Shown here: positions 37,099-45,146 of the stretch, piece after piece | Layout of the letters: each line of letters starts with the position of its first letter | How positions within the stretch are numbered: the stretch's first letter is position 1 | Assembly (NCBI GenBank): GCA_913774355.1 | Contig: CAJYGB010000018.1 | Coordinates: forward strand, 372,001 to 436,000 | From: an uncultured Chryseobacterium sp. | Lineage (GTDB): Bacteria > Bacteroidota > Bacteroidia > Flavobacteriales > Weeksellaceae | Length of the DNA: 64,000 nt | Reading direction: 5' to 3' | Notes under the pieces: model-generated | Database searches by the model: none | What the model was told of the DNA's origin: nothing | The model's input: the letters and a program-made list of their open reading frames with translations, nothing else | Translations under genes and position numbers: made by a program

Positions 37099-37707
37099 TT
37101 AATTTAAAAGTTCAATTTTTAAATCCGGCAATCTTGTTTTTAACTCAATGATTTTTAACTGAAGTTCATTCTGATCAAAAATAGAATCACCAAAAATTTC
37201 CCCGTTGATCTCAAAACTGATGGTTGTAAAATCTTCAGATGAATCAGTTTCTGAGATTTCTCTAAAAACCGTCTTTCCACGTCCAAAAATAAAATGTCCG
37301 GATTTTTTATTCCAGACGGTTTTTAATTCACACCGATCAGAAACAGCATTAATAACTGTCATTCCGACACGGCAAAATTCATCGCCGACCTCAAGATGTT
37401 TTTTTTCGTTGCTGCATGCTCCGATTTTTGTCATAATACATTCGGCTTTGGTCAAAGCCCATGACTTATCCAAAGACATTCCTGCATTATATTTTACAAG
37501 CAGTGAATTGGACTTGGCATTAACAATTATTTCACTGCAATTATTGTCAAAATATTCATCAATTGCATGGCAAAGAGCTCCAAATACAAGAGAATTTAAA
37601 TTGTTTTCCTTAAAACAATCTTCAAAATACAGATTAGGACGAAGTCTTACATGCTCCATTCCTTCCAAGGTTTTAATATTGTCTGCTGTATATTTTTTCT
37701 CTTCCAA
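37099..37707 (-). CDS. Stand-alone degenerate GyrB-like GHKL domain protein
   Basis: A 202-residue protein that aligns over its first ~150 residues with the ATPase domain of DNA gyrase B: TADNIKTLEGMEHVRLRPNLY corresponds to the GyrB N-terminus, then LNSLVFGALCHAIDEYFDNN and VGMTVINAVSDRCELKTVW. Catalytic positions are lost: the region that in GyrB reads EVVDNxIDE is GALCHAIDE, so the general-base Glu and the Mg-binding Asn are missing. The DxGxGI box is YNAGMSL, and GGLHGVG is GDEFCRVG. It has no transducer, TOPRIM or tail domains, so it cannot be a gyrase subunit. It is last in a close-packed array (6-base gap to the GIN gene). It may bind nucleotide or protein without catalysis; function unknown. 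Confidence 0.75.
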   Translation of the reverse strand: MEEKKYTADNIKTLEGMEHVRLRPNLYFEDCFKENNLNSLVFGALCHAIDEYFDNNCSEIIVNAKSNSLLVKYNAGMSLDKSWALTKAECIMTKIGACSNEKKHLEVGDEFCRVGMTVINAVSDRCELKTVWNKKSGHFIFGRGKTVFREISETDSSEDFTTISFEINGEIFGDSIFDQNELQLKIIELKTRLPDLKIELLN

Positions 37708-37713
37708 TTGCTT

Positions 37714-38415
37714 TTACTCCAGTTTCTTATTCTCTACCCTCGTATCTTTATCTATTTTAAACGCCCGGACCGGATCATTATAATAAATAAATTTTGCGGT
37801 ATTCTGAACGTGTCCTTTCAGGGAATCTTTGACATTCACTTCTGCATAGTTTCCGTTTTTGGAATTGATCTTCAGGTTTTCGATTTTCCAGTAAGGGGCG
37901 ATCAGGCTTGCCGTATCGGCGATTTTGATCACCGCGTCTTTGGTCTGACCAAGAAAGTTGGCCCTGCTGCGGTTCAGCATTTCCACTTCTGCCCTTCTTG
38001 TATTTACGGAACCCATAAAAGTAGCGAAATTCTTTAAATTAAGCCTAAAATTATCGGTCTTAATTTCACTTGAAATGTTCATCTCTACCGAGTCGGAAAT
38101 CGCCACTTTTTCCAGATTGTATTTGGAGTAAATCGTGACATTATAAAAATCCACGCCTTTCGTTCCGCGTTTTTCTTTGATGATTAAAGTTTTGTCGTCC
38201 ACTTCAACATCAAGGTTATCCGCAACGTTAGGATAAGTCTCAATTTCAACAAAGTTTTTATTCCCTCTGGCATAGAATACCCGGAATTTTCCTTCCAGAT
38301 CGAGGTTTACAAACTCGGGCACATCCACATCTTTCCGCTCGATATTTCCTTTCGGGGAAACTTTTCCGCAGGAAACCAGAACAAGTAAAAATAATATATA
38401 AAATATTTTTTTCAT
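37714..38415 (-). CDS. GIN-domain (DUF2807) lipoprotein
   Basis: A 233-residue exported protein with lipobox (LLVLVSCG, Cys16). The mature part is a string of short beta-strands (FVNLDLEGKFRVFYARG, LIIKEKRGTKGVDFYNVTIY, MNISSEIKTDNFRLNLKNF), as in GIN/DUF2807 domains, which form beta-helices (putative auto-transporter adhesin head). A cell-surface role is inferred. It is five bases downstream of the nuclease-like gene and six bases upstream of the GyrB-like gene, so it is surely co-transcribed with both. Confidence 0.85.
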   Translation of the reverse strand: MKKIFYILFLLVLVSCGKVSPKGNIERKDVDVPEFVNLDLEGKFRVFYARGNKNFVEIETYPNVADNLDVEVDDKTLIIKEKRGTKGVDFYNVTIYSKYNLEKVAISDSVEMNISSEIKTDNFRLNLKNFATFMGSVNTRRAEVEMLNRSRANFLGQTKDAVIKIADTASLIAPYWKIENLKINSKNGNYAEVNVKDSLKGHVQNTAKFIYYNDPVRAFKIDKDTRVENKKLE

Positions 38416-38420
38416 ATCGA

Positions 38421-38933
38421 CTAAACTATAACAATATTGGTTTGCATATCGATTCTAAAACCATGTTCTTGCTGAAAAGATTTTTTGAATTCATTATCAA
38501 TTACGACAAATTTTCCTTTCTTTCTGTTATTACAACCAAACACTTTTTTATGGACAAACAATCTAAGTTGTTCAGGATGAAATTCTTTTAAAAAATTAAT
38601 TGTACTTACAAGCTGACCAAGCATCTCACCACTATTCAAACTTTTCTTATCTTTTAATTCTACCAAATATAAATGTTTATCAGTAGTCAACATTCCTTCA
38701 CATCTTCCTCTTCCTTTAAATTCATGGTCCTGAATAACACATTTATCAATAGCTCTAAACATAATATCATAGCCTTCCCCATTGTTTCCTTTCTCGTTTA
38801 TAACTTCTGCCTGCCAGATCTCTTTATCGTTTTCAATTATATATACAGGAGTTCCGTCTTCATTGTCATATAATCCAAAATTCTTTTTATTCTTTGGAAC
38901 CTGTATACACTTTTCTTCAAAAAAATCTATCAT
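38421..38933 (-). CDS. Putative PD-(D/E)XK-fold nuclease partner of the adjacent ATPase
   Basis: A 170-residue protein with no named family that I recognise. In its middle, RCEGMLTTDKHLYLVELKDK shows an acidic residue 13 positions before an ExK on a hydrophobic strand. The helix EMLGQLVSTINFLKEF follows, carrying the Gln often conserved after ExK. This order (acid, ExK strand, Gln helix, then strand LRLFVHKK) is what a restriction-endonuclease-like core looks like. Its ATG overlaps the ATPase stop codon as ATGA, implying coupled translation and an obligate partner. Base composition is clearly more AT-rich than the glycosyltransferase upstream. The nuclease call is inference from pattern; an inhibitor/antitoxin or DNA-binding accessory is possible. 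Confidence 0.6.
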   Translation of the reverse strand: MIDFFEEKCIQVPKNKKNFGLYDNEDGTPVYIIENDKEIWQAEVINEKGNNGEGYDIMFRAIDKCVIQDHEFKGRGRCEGMLTTDKHLYLVELKDKKSLNSGEMLGQLVSTINFLKEFHPEQLRLFVHKKVFGCNNRKKGKFVVIDNEFKKSFQQEHGFRIDMQTNIVIV

Positions 38934-40162
38934 AATTCTTCTTCCAATTCTAACAATTTATCAAAAATTTCATTACTCTTTCTCAATCCTCTATTTAAAA
39001 AGTTGTCATCTGATGGAATTCCTTCAAAATTAGGCAACAATCTTAAAGTCCCGTCTTCTTCATTCATTTCATAGATTGAGATTTGATCGGGATTAATTAG
39101 AAGATCAGCAGATAATAGATTATCTAAATCATTTAAAACCTGTTTGTTTTCATTTTTCTTAGCTTTGTTAAAAAGATTATAGGCTTCAATCATAATTCCT
39201 AAAAAACTTATTAGATATGGACTATGAGATGTAATGATAAGCTTATTACCCGGAATCTTATTATTAATAGATATAAGACTTTTAATAATTTCAAGTTGAG
39301 AGGAAGGAAATAAATTCTGTTCAGGTTCTTCAACAATATTAAAAAAAACTTCTTTATTAAATTTAACAGATAGCGCGGATATTGCTAATCTTTTTTGCTC
39401 ATCAGTAAGATTTTTATCTTTAGATATTGCCTCTACATTCTGACGAAATCTATACTGCTGATCACTACTCATCCGATTTGATTCACCAGATTTGGATTTT
39501 ACACTTTGACTTAAATAATTTGACACCATAAAGAGCGGAACCGATGACTGAAAGCCGCTGGAAGATTCGGAAAGAAGTATTTTGTAATCTTCCCCAATAA
39601 GATTTATAACATCCAAATATTCATCATAGCTCACCAAAAGATTATTAATTGGAAAATTGAGCGCGTTATTAATAGTCTTTTTAGCATGATCAAACTCTGT
39701 CAGGAATTCGTTCAAAGCATCTGAAGCAAGCTTAAGTTCCTTGGCTGTTCTGACATAAGAAATAAAATTTCTTTCGGCTGGAACATACATAATTTGTGGA
39801 AGCTGGTAGCTAGTGTTTAATCTAAAAACAATTTTTAAAATATCTTTTTCAAATCTAAAATGATAAGCTTCACCAATATAGTCAATAACCGTTTCCTCAT
39901 GCGAAGAAATATAATTTTCTAATCTATGATAAGTTAAAAAATCTTTTCTGAATCTATATTTTTTTTCCAACCATTCTTCATTAAAGTCACCTCGGGTCAG
40001 AGCCTTTTCAATCCACATAAATGTGGAGATTAATTTAGCTATTGTACTTTTACCGGAACCCTGGTCACCTATAAAGATTGTATTCTTAGAAATTTTAATC
40101 CATCCCTCATTTTCAAGCAATCCTTCTTTTATAGGCCCAAAATTTTTAATTCTGATCTTCAT
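38930..40162 (-). CDS. OLD/RecF-like ABC-type AAA ATPase
   Basis: A 410-residue ATPase of the SMC/RecF/OLD superfamily. N-terminal IKNFGPIKEG is the usual first strand, then Walker A GDQGSGKST, a helical insertion of ~200 residues replacing a coiled coil, an ABC signature-like SESSSGFQSSVPL, Walker B FFNIVEEPEQNLFP and the H-loop ITSHSPYL. It ends after the ATPase core in an acidic tail, with no TOPRIM domain attached. Such ATPases usually serve as sensors that control a nuclease effector encoded next door, as in Septu, PARIS or OLD-type systems. Here the overlapping downstream gene is the candidate effector. It starts only 13 bases after the GT2 gene. Confidence 0.85.
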   Translation of the reverse strand: MKIRIKNFGPIKEGLLENEGWIKISKNTIFIGDQGSGKSTIAKLISTFMWIEKALTRGDFNEEWLEKKYRFRKDFLTYHRLENYISSHEETVIDYIGEAYHFRFEKDILKIVFRLNTSYQLPQIMYVPAERNFISYVRTAKELKLASDALNEFLTEFDHAKKTINNALNFPINNLLVSYDEYLDVINLIGEDYKILLSESSSGFQSSVPLFMVSNYLSQSVKSKSGESNRMSSDQQYRFRQNVEAISKDKNLTDEQKRLAISALSVKFNKEVFFNIVEEPEQNLFPSSQLEIIKSLISINNKIPGNKLIITSHSPYLISFLGIMIEAYNLFNKAKKNENKQVLNDLDNLLSADLLINPDQISIYEMNEEDGTLRLLPNFEGIPSDDNFLNRGLRKSNEIFDKLLELEEEL

Positions 40163-40175
40163 AAGCTAAATATTA

Positions 40176-41126
40176 TTAAATCACTTCATCAATATTGTAA
40201 TTCTTGTGCTCACGGTTGGTTCTGATAATCATTTCGCCTAAGAATCCGGCTACGAAAAGCAGGGTTCCCATAATCATCATGGTCAGAGCGATGAAGAACC
40301 ATGGATTGTTGGTAATCAGGTGCCCGTAGATTCCCCGCGCAACATCAATAAGTTTGGAAATTCCCAGCCACAGTGCCGAAAGAAAACCTACAATAAACAT
40401 CAATGTTCCTACAGCTCCGAAGAAATGCATTGGCCTACCACCGAAACGGCTTACGAACCAAAGCGTTACCAGATCCAGAAATCCTCTGATGAATCTTTCG
40501 GTCCCGAATTTAGATGTTCCGTAAGGACGCGCCTGGTGCTGAACCTCTTTCTCCGTAATCCTTCTGAATCCTGCATTGGCGGCCAGAACCGGGATGTACC
40601 GGTGCATATCACCATAGACGTCAATCGATTTTACGACCTGTCGTTTATAGGCTTTTAATCCGCAGTTGAAATCGTGAAGGTATACGCCTGAAACCTTTCT
40701 CGCCGCTGCATTGAACAGCTTGGAAGGCACATTTTTCGTCATCACATTATCGAAACGTTTCTTTTTCCAGCCGGAAACGATGTCGTAATTTTCATTGATG
40801 ACCATCGCATAGAGTTCCGGTATTTCTTCCGGAAAATCCTGTAAATCAGCATCCATTGTGACAATTACATCACCATTGGTGCGTTCAAAAGCGGCATGAA
40901 GCGCCTGGGATTTCCCGTAATTCTTGGAAAATTTAATCCCGTGGATCTGAGGATGCTGAACTTTAAGGTTTTCTATAATGCTCCACGACAAATCCGTGCT
41001 TCCGTCATCTACAAACCAGATTTCGTAGGACAGCGCGTTTGACCGGCAAACGTTATCAATCCTGGAAAAAAGCTCCTCCAGCGATGCCTCTTCATTCAGT
41101 AACGGAATAACTATTGATAAATTCAT
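40176..41126 (-). CDS. Family 2 glycosyltransferase, polyprenyl-phosphate sugar synthase type
   Basis: A 316-residue membrane-bound GT2 enzyme. The catalytic domain shows LSIVIPLLNEEASLEEL, FVDDGSTD and the DxD-containing TMDADLQDFP; two C-terminal helices (FGAVGTLMFIVGFLSALWLG and WFFIALTMMIMGTLLFVAGF) anchor it. This layout is that of ArnC/GtrB/DPM1-like enzymes that load a sugar on undecaprenyl phosphate for later transfer by GT-C enzymes, some of which are encoded near 13-18 kb. It lies 17 bases after the DUF4199 gene in the same operon. Confidence 0.92.
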   Translation of the reverse strand: MNLSIVIPLLNEEASLEELFSRIDNVCRSNALSYEIWFVDDGSTDLSWSIIENLKVQHPQIHGIKFSKNYGKSQALHAAFERTNGDVIVTMDADLQDFPEEIPELYAMVINENYDIVSGWKKKRFDNVMTKNVPSKLFNAAARKVSGVYLHDFNCGLKAYKRQVVKSIDVYGDMHRYIPVLAANAGFRRITEKEVQHQARPYGTSKFGTERFIRGFLDLVTLWFVSRFGGRPMHFFGAVGTLMFIVGFLSALWLGISKLIDVARGIYGHLITNNPWFFIALTMMIMGTLLFVAGFLGEMIIRTNREHKNYNIDEVI

Positions 41127-41143
41127 TTAATTTTAATAAAAAA

Positions 41144-41743
41144 TTATTCTTGATTCTGCTCTTCCTGATAGATTGTTTTTGTTCTGAAAAACGCTCCGAA
41201 AAACAATGACAAAACTACGTAAAATATAAGTATTGCCGCAAAATATCCTGAAAAATGACTTACTGTAAGCATATCTTTTCCTTTAACGGCATCCGGAGAG
41301 AAACTCGGAAGCCTTTCTTTGTACTTCTGATCCAGCTCATCAATGTCTTTCTGATGTTTTAAGATTTTTCTTGCCGACTGATATTCCTTATCCATTTCAG
41401 ATTTCTGGCGGGTCACGTACTGATAATTCAGTAGCTTTTTGGCATCGGTATCTACAAAATTTAAAAATAAATAAATACTGAAAACGGATAGAATTCCTCC
41501 TATAAACATCGGGACAAATGACCTTTTAAAGGCATCTTTAAAGCTTACCACCCGATGGCTGCTCCAGTAGGATTTTACCGACCAGAATGCGGTTCCTGCA
41601 TAAATAATAGGTAAAACGAAAGCATTGGCTTTCAGTGAAATATCAAAATAGTTAACTCCTGAGAAGAAGTAATACACCACGAAAAAAACGATCATCGTAG
41701 CGCCAAACAGTAAAATTCCTAATGTGGAAGTGCTTTTCGTCAT
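41144..41743 (-). CDS. DUF4199 family membrane protein
   Basis: About 199 residues with four transmembrane helices (LGILLFGATMIVFFVVYYF, ANAFVLPIIYAGTAFW, SFVPMFIGGILSVFSIYLF, FSGYFAAILIFYVVLSLFFG) and a charged helical loop (RQKSEMDKEYQSARKILKHQ) before the last. The helix/loop plan matches DUF4199 of Bacteroidota, function unknown. MTKSTSTLG (41743) is chosen over an ATG 17 codons upstream. It is first in the minus-strand array that continues through GT2 and the ATPase genes. Confidence 0.82.
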   Translation of the reverse strand: MTKSTSTLGILLFGATMIVFFVVYYFFSGVNYFDISLKANAFVLPIIYAGTAFWSVKSYWSSHRVVSFKDAFKRSFVPMFIGGILSVFSIYLFLNFVDTDAKKLLNYQYVTRQKSEMDKEYQSARKILKHQKDIDELDQKYKERLPSFSPDAVKGKDMLTVSHFSGYFAAILIFYVVLSLFFGAFFRTKTIYQEEQNQE

Positions 41744-41840
41744 ATCTAAATTTTTAGAAAATTTCTGAAAAATTATCAGGCTGAATTTCAGCAAACTACC
41801 TTTAACAGCCAGTTTTTTCAGTTAATTTTCTTTAATAATG

Positions 41841-41871
41841 TTTTGAGTTTTGTAAAATATTCCTACCTTTG
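41841..41871 (+). promoter_or_regulatory. Promoter of the SRP RNA gene
   Basis: ttttg at 41841-41845, an 18-base spacer and tacctttg (41864-41871) match the Bacteroidota TTG/TAnnTTTG promoter. The first base of the RNA stem lies five bases downstream of the -7 box, the expected transcription start. Confidence 0.75.
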
Positions 41872-41875
41872 CCAC

Positions 41876-41968
41876 GGCAAGTCCTAAACAACCAGCTCCT
41901 GAGAATCCTCCAGGGTGGGAACGCAGCAAAGGTAATTGGTCGTAGCGGTGTGATTTAGGTAGCTTGCC
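41876..41968 (+). ncRNA. ffs: Signal recognition particle RNA, small bacterial (4.5S) type
   Basis: About 93 bases folding into one hairpin. The ends ggcaag/cttgcc pair perfectly, then cctaaa/tttagg. The apical part cctccagggtgggaacgcag followed by caaagg matches the conserved Ffh-binding helix 8 with its GGAA-like tetraloop and AGCA internal loop. A run of eight T follows at 41971, ending transcription. The RNA binds Ffh to target nascent membrane proteins. A short open frame across it on the other strand is spurious. Confidence 0.9.
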
Positions 41969-42070
41969 ATTTTTTTTGGTTTTAAGTGAAGAGAGGTAAT
42001 TTGAGAATTATCTTTTTTTGTTTTTAAACCCTTCAGCATTTCTATTTTCAAATTACCTTTCAACATTTAT

Positions 42071-42757
42071 TTAAAATTCGAACTCCTCACCCAGTTTTGG
42101 TAAAACAAGTTCTACGTTTTTATCTGCAAAATGCTTCATGGCACTTTCATGGTTGATTTCTATGGCAGGAAACGTATCAAAGTGGCATCCGATTACCTTT
42201 GGAGTCTTTAATAATTCGGCTGCTGCAAAAGCAGCTTTCCTAGGGCACATTGTATAGTGGCTTCCTACCGGTAGAATGGAAAGGTCTAAATTACCATATA
42301 ACCTCGGAAACAGCTCCATATCGGCCATTACTCCGGTATCTCCTGCCATATACAGGTTTCTGCCTTCAGGAAGCCTGAAAATGTATCCAACGGGAACGCC
42401 GCCATAGCTTCCGTCCGGGAACGAGCTGGTGTGATGCGCCGGAACCATGGAAATTTTAAGATCATCGATCTTTGCCGATCCTCCCAGGTTCACATCGTCC
42501 GTATTTTTTGCATTTTTAAAATATCCGCAGATCTCCGGCACAGCAATGAGGGTTGCTTCAGGATGATGCTGCAGCACTTCTTCCACATCGGCGATGTGGT
42601 CTCCATGGGCGTGTGTCAGTAAAATATAATCGATTTTCTGGGCCGCGATATCAAATCCGGATTCGGCTTTTTTATAATTGTAAAAAGGATCGGATAAGAT
42701 TGTTTTGTCTTTATAGGTGAACAAAAAACAGTTTTGTCCTAAGTATTGTATTTTCAT
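42071..42757 (-). CDS. Metal-dependent hydrolase, UPF0173 metallo-beta-lactamase fold
   Basis: A 228-residue cytosolic MBL-fold protein. It starts MKIQYLGQNCFLF, has the metal motif THAHGDH (HxHxDH), then VPAHHTS, MAGDTG (bridging Asp) and VIGCHFDTFPAIE (last His). Order and length fit the UPF0173 group. Substrate unknown. It lies 17 bases downstream of a small membrane protein gene and probably shares its transcript. Confidence 0.92.
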   Translation of the reverse strand: MKIQYLGQNCFLFTYKDKTILSDPFYNYKKAESGFDIAAQKIDYILLTHAHGDHIADVEEVLQHHPEATLIAVPEICGYFKNAKNTDDVNLGGSAKIDDLKISMVPAHHTSSFPDGSYGGVPVGYIFRLPEGRNLYMAGDTGVMADMELFPRLYGNLDLSILPVGSHYTMCPRKAAFAAAELLKTPKVIGCHFDTFPAIEINHESAMKHFADKNVELVLPKLGEEFEF

Positions 42758-42774
42758 TTAATTGATTTTAAAAT

Positions 42775-43083
42775 TTATGGAGTTATAACTTGTTCAATTT
42801 TTACCGGCATCCCGATATTGTAATAATAAATCAGATACAAACAGTACGTGATGATAAGACACTGAAAGACAAGAATAAAAATATTGGATTTCATCTTTTG
42901 TCTTACGATCAGATAAGAAACAATCAGATCAACCGTTAGAATTATTCCTAAAATAACAGGCGTTACTGCAATTTCTGACAACAAAAGCCCTTCAAACAGC
43001 AGTTCTTTTATTAAAATGAGGAAAAATCCTGCAGAAACAATTACCGACAGATAAGAAGCCATTTTATCGATTTTATTTCTCAT
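42775..43083 (-). CDS. Small membrane protein, unknown
   Basis: 102 residues with three hydrophobic helices (YLSVIVSAGFFLILIKELLF, VILGIILTVDLIVSYLIV, IFILVFQCLIITYCLYLIYY). No recognised family. It sits between menA (21 bases upstream) and the UPF0173 gene, all on one strand and without terminators, so a menB-menA-small protein-hydrolase transcript is likely. Confidence 0.7.
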   Translation of the reverse strand: MRNKIDKMASYLSVIVSAGFFLILIKELLFEGLLLSEIAVTPVILGIILTVDLIVSYLIVRQKMKSNIFILVFQCLIITYCLYLIYYYNIGMPVKIEQVITP

Positions 43084-43104
43084 TTCCAGCTTTATGGTTT
43101 ATAC

Positions 43105-44034
43105 CTAATGGAAAAGATTAAGTCCGGCTGCCGTAAGCACAGCGATCATCAACGTAATCATTCCCACCTGCTTTAAAAAGGGGTCAAGCTCACGGGGATT
43201 CTTTACCGTCATAATATTTCTTCTGATCCGCATTAAAGGAAGCATTAGGATCATGACAATAAACACGTAGTAATTCTGCGTCTGGAAAAATCCATTTACG
43301 CCTAAGAACATCAGAATGAAAATCAAAGGAAGGTTGAGCAGCACCATTTCGTAAATCATCGCTTTTTTAAAGCCGATGCGAAGGGCAAAACTGTTTTTCC
43401 CGGATAATTTGTCGCTTTCAATATCCCGCATGTTATTCAGGTTGAGTACCGCCATGCTCATCATACCAATGGCCGCTCCAGGCAATAATACGTCCCAACT
43501 GAACGATTTGGTAAACAGGAAATAGCTTCCGCAAACGGAAACCAATCCGAAAAAGACAAATACGAAGATATCTCCCAACCCCATGTAACCGTAAGGTTTT
43601 TTACCTACCGTATAGCCGATGGCTGCAAGAATACAGGCGATACCAAGACCAATGAAGATATAAAATTCCTTCATATAATCCGGCACAAACGCCAGATATA
43701 AAAGCGCAACGGTGGCTACAAAAGACAATACGGAAAATAAGATCACCGCATTTTTCATCTGTCTGGCTGTAATTCTCCCCGATGCTACGGCTCTGGCTTC
43801 CGCTTCGGTTGCTCTTTTGGTATCCGTTCCTTTGATTCCGTCGCCATAATCGTTGGCATAGTTGGAAAGTACCTGGTAAAGTAAAGTCACCACCAAGGCG
43901 AGTGCAAAGATCCTCCAGTCCCAGGTTCCGCCTTCATTGTAAAGTCTCCACCGGGCAATAAAAGATCCCATGATAATTCCGCTTAAGGAAAGCGGCAATG
44001 TTCTAAGCCTTGCGGCCTTTATCCAATCCGTCAT
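43105..44034 (-). CDS. menA: 1,4-dihydroxy-2-naphthoate polyprenyltransferase
   Basis: Integral-membrane UbiA-family enzyme that attaches the prenyl tail in menaquinone synthesis. About 309 residues from MTDWIKAARLRTLPLS (44034), preferred over an ATG seven codons upstream. The prenyl-diphosphate motif NYANDYGDGIKGTD and the second Asp motif NMRDIESDKLSGK are present, with about nine helices. It follows menB by 66 bases that contain a degenerate repeat-like tract. Confidence 0.95.
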   Translation of the reverse strand: MTDWIKAARLRTLPLSLSGIIMGSFIARWRLYNEGGTWDWRIFALALVVTLLYQVLSNYANDYGDGIKGTDTKRATEAEARAVASGRITARQMKNAVILFSVLSFVATVALLYLAFVPDYMKEFYIFIGLGIACILAAIGYTVGKKPYGYMGLGDIFVFVFFGLVSVCGSYFLFTKSFSWDVLLPGAAIGMMSMAVLNLNNMRDIESDKLSGKNSFALRIGFKKAMIYEMVLLNLPLIFILMFLGVNGFFQTQNYYVFIVMILMLPLMRIRRNIMTVKNPRELDPFLKQVGMITLMIAVLTAAGLNLFH

Positions 44035-44100
44035 AGTTTTATGAGTAATGGGCAATAAGTAACCAGTAATAAAAATTGCTGATTACCTATTACTTAGATT

Positions 44101-44937
44101 TTACGATATCCACTGATTTTCTCCGAAGTCCGGCTTTCTTTTTTCCAGGAATGCATTTCTTCCTTCTTTGGCTTCTTCAGTCATGTATGCAAGCCGCGTC
44201 GCTTCACCGGCAAAAACCTGCTGGCCTACCATTCCGTCGTCGGTAAGGTTCATAGCGAATTTCAGCATCCTGATCGAAGTCGGGGATTTGGCAAGGATTT
44301 CCTGGGCCCACTCGTAAGCGGTATCTTCCAGTTCGGCGTGAGGAACCACTTTATTTACCATTCCCATTTCGAGAGCTTCCTGAGCAGAATAGTTCCTCCC
44401 TAAAAAGAAAATCTCGCGGGCTTTTTTCTGTCCGACCATTTTCGCCAGGTAAGCAGAACCGTAACCACCATCGAAACTGGTTACATCGGCATCCGTCTGC
44501 TTAAAGATAGCATGCTCTTTACTGGCTAAGGTTAAATCACAAACCACATGAAGCGAGTGTCCTCCGCCTACAGCCCATCCCGGTACTACCGCGATCACAA
44601 CTTTCGGCATAAAACGGATCAGTCGCTGAACTTCAAGAATATTTAAACGGTGCCTTCCGTCCTCTCCTACATACCCCTGGTGCCCTCTTGCCTTTTGATC
44701 TCCCCCGCTGCAAAATGCCCAGCCTCCGTCCTTAGGACTTGGTCCCTCTCCGGAAAGCAGAACCACCCCGATGGAAGGATCTTCATACGCATCGTAAAAA
44801 GCATCATATAATTCGGAAGTTGTTTTGGGTCTGAAAGCGTTACGGATTTCCGGTCTGTTGAAAGCGATTCTCGCTACCCCATTACATTTTTTGTATGTAA
44901 TATCCTCGTATTCTTTGGCGGTTTTCCACTCGATCAT
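44101..44937 (-). CDS. menB: 1,4-dihydroxy-2-naphthoyl-CoA synthase
   Basis: Crotonase-fold enzyme closing the second ring in menaquinone synthesis. The ~278 residues from MIEWKTAKEYEDI (44937) match family size; an in-frame ATG at 45039 lies upstream of a predicted promoter and is rejected. Key segments: FNRPEIRNAFRP, oxyanion-hole FCSGGDQKARG, GWAVGGGHSLHVVCDLTLA and DVTSFDGGYGSAYLA (catalytic Asp/Tyr region). Coupled with menA downstream. Confidence 0.95.
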   Translation of the reverse strand: MIEWKTAKEYEDITYKKCNGVARIAFNRPEIRNAFRPKTTSELYDAFYDAYEDPSIGVVLLSGEGPSPKDGGWAFCSGGDQKARGHQGYVGEDGRHRLNILEVQRLIRFMPKVVIAVVPGWAVGGGHSLHVVCDLTLASKEHAIFKQTDADVTSFDGGYGSAYLAKMVGQKKAREIFFLGRNYSAQEALEMGMVNKVVPHAELEDTAYEWAQEILAKSPTSIRMLKFAMNLTDDGMVGQQVFAGEATRLAYMTEEAKEGRNAFLEKRKPDFGENQWIS

Positions 44938-44955
44938 TTTTATAATAATTTTCCC

Positions 44956-44963
44956 CAAAGATA
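44956..44963 (-). promoter_or_regulatory. Candidate -7 promoter element of menB
   Basis: The minus strand reads tatctttg (TAnnTTTG) 18 bases before the chosen menB ATG; the -33 box is weak. Its place inside the longer open frame argues against the upstream start. Confidence 0.45.
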
Positions 44964-45146
44964 CGGAATTGGAAAGAATTTTAACATGGATTTCAGGGGA
45001 TTCCTCCGGAAAATTTCCGGTTCTTTCATGCCGGATCATCAGGGGGGGCCGAATGAAGGACAGAGCAGGTTCAGCTTCAAATGATTGCTGAGAAAGTTTT
45101 CGGATATAAAATTAGAGATGGAATTTGTCTTGCAATGAAATTCCGG

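Noticed and set aside
37099..37707. Truncated gyrB pseudogene
   Set aside because: The frame is intact, ends naturally and sits in a tight operon; active-site positions are substituted rather than frameshifted, so a diverged functional gene is more likely.
38421..40162. PARIS, Septu or Gabija assignment
   Set aside because: The partner shows no TOPRIM/DUF4435 or HNH motif and no UvrD-like helicase is present; the similarity is only in architecture.
41884..42066. 60-codon minus-strand frame
   Set aside because: It lies across the SRP RNA; composition and context show it is a chance frame.
44938..45039. N-terminal extension of menB
   Set aside because: Includes a -7 promoter box and non-family sequence; the family start is at 44937.
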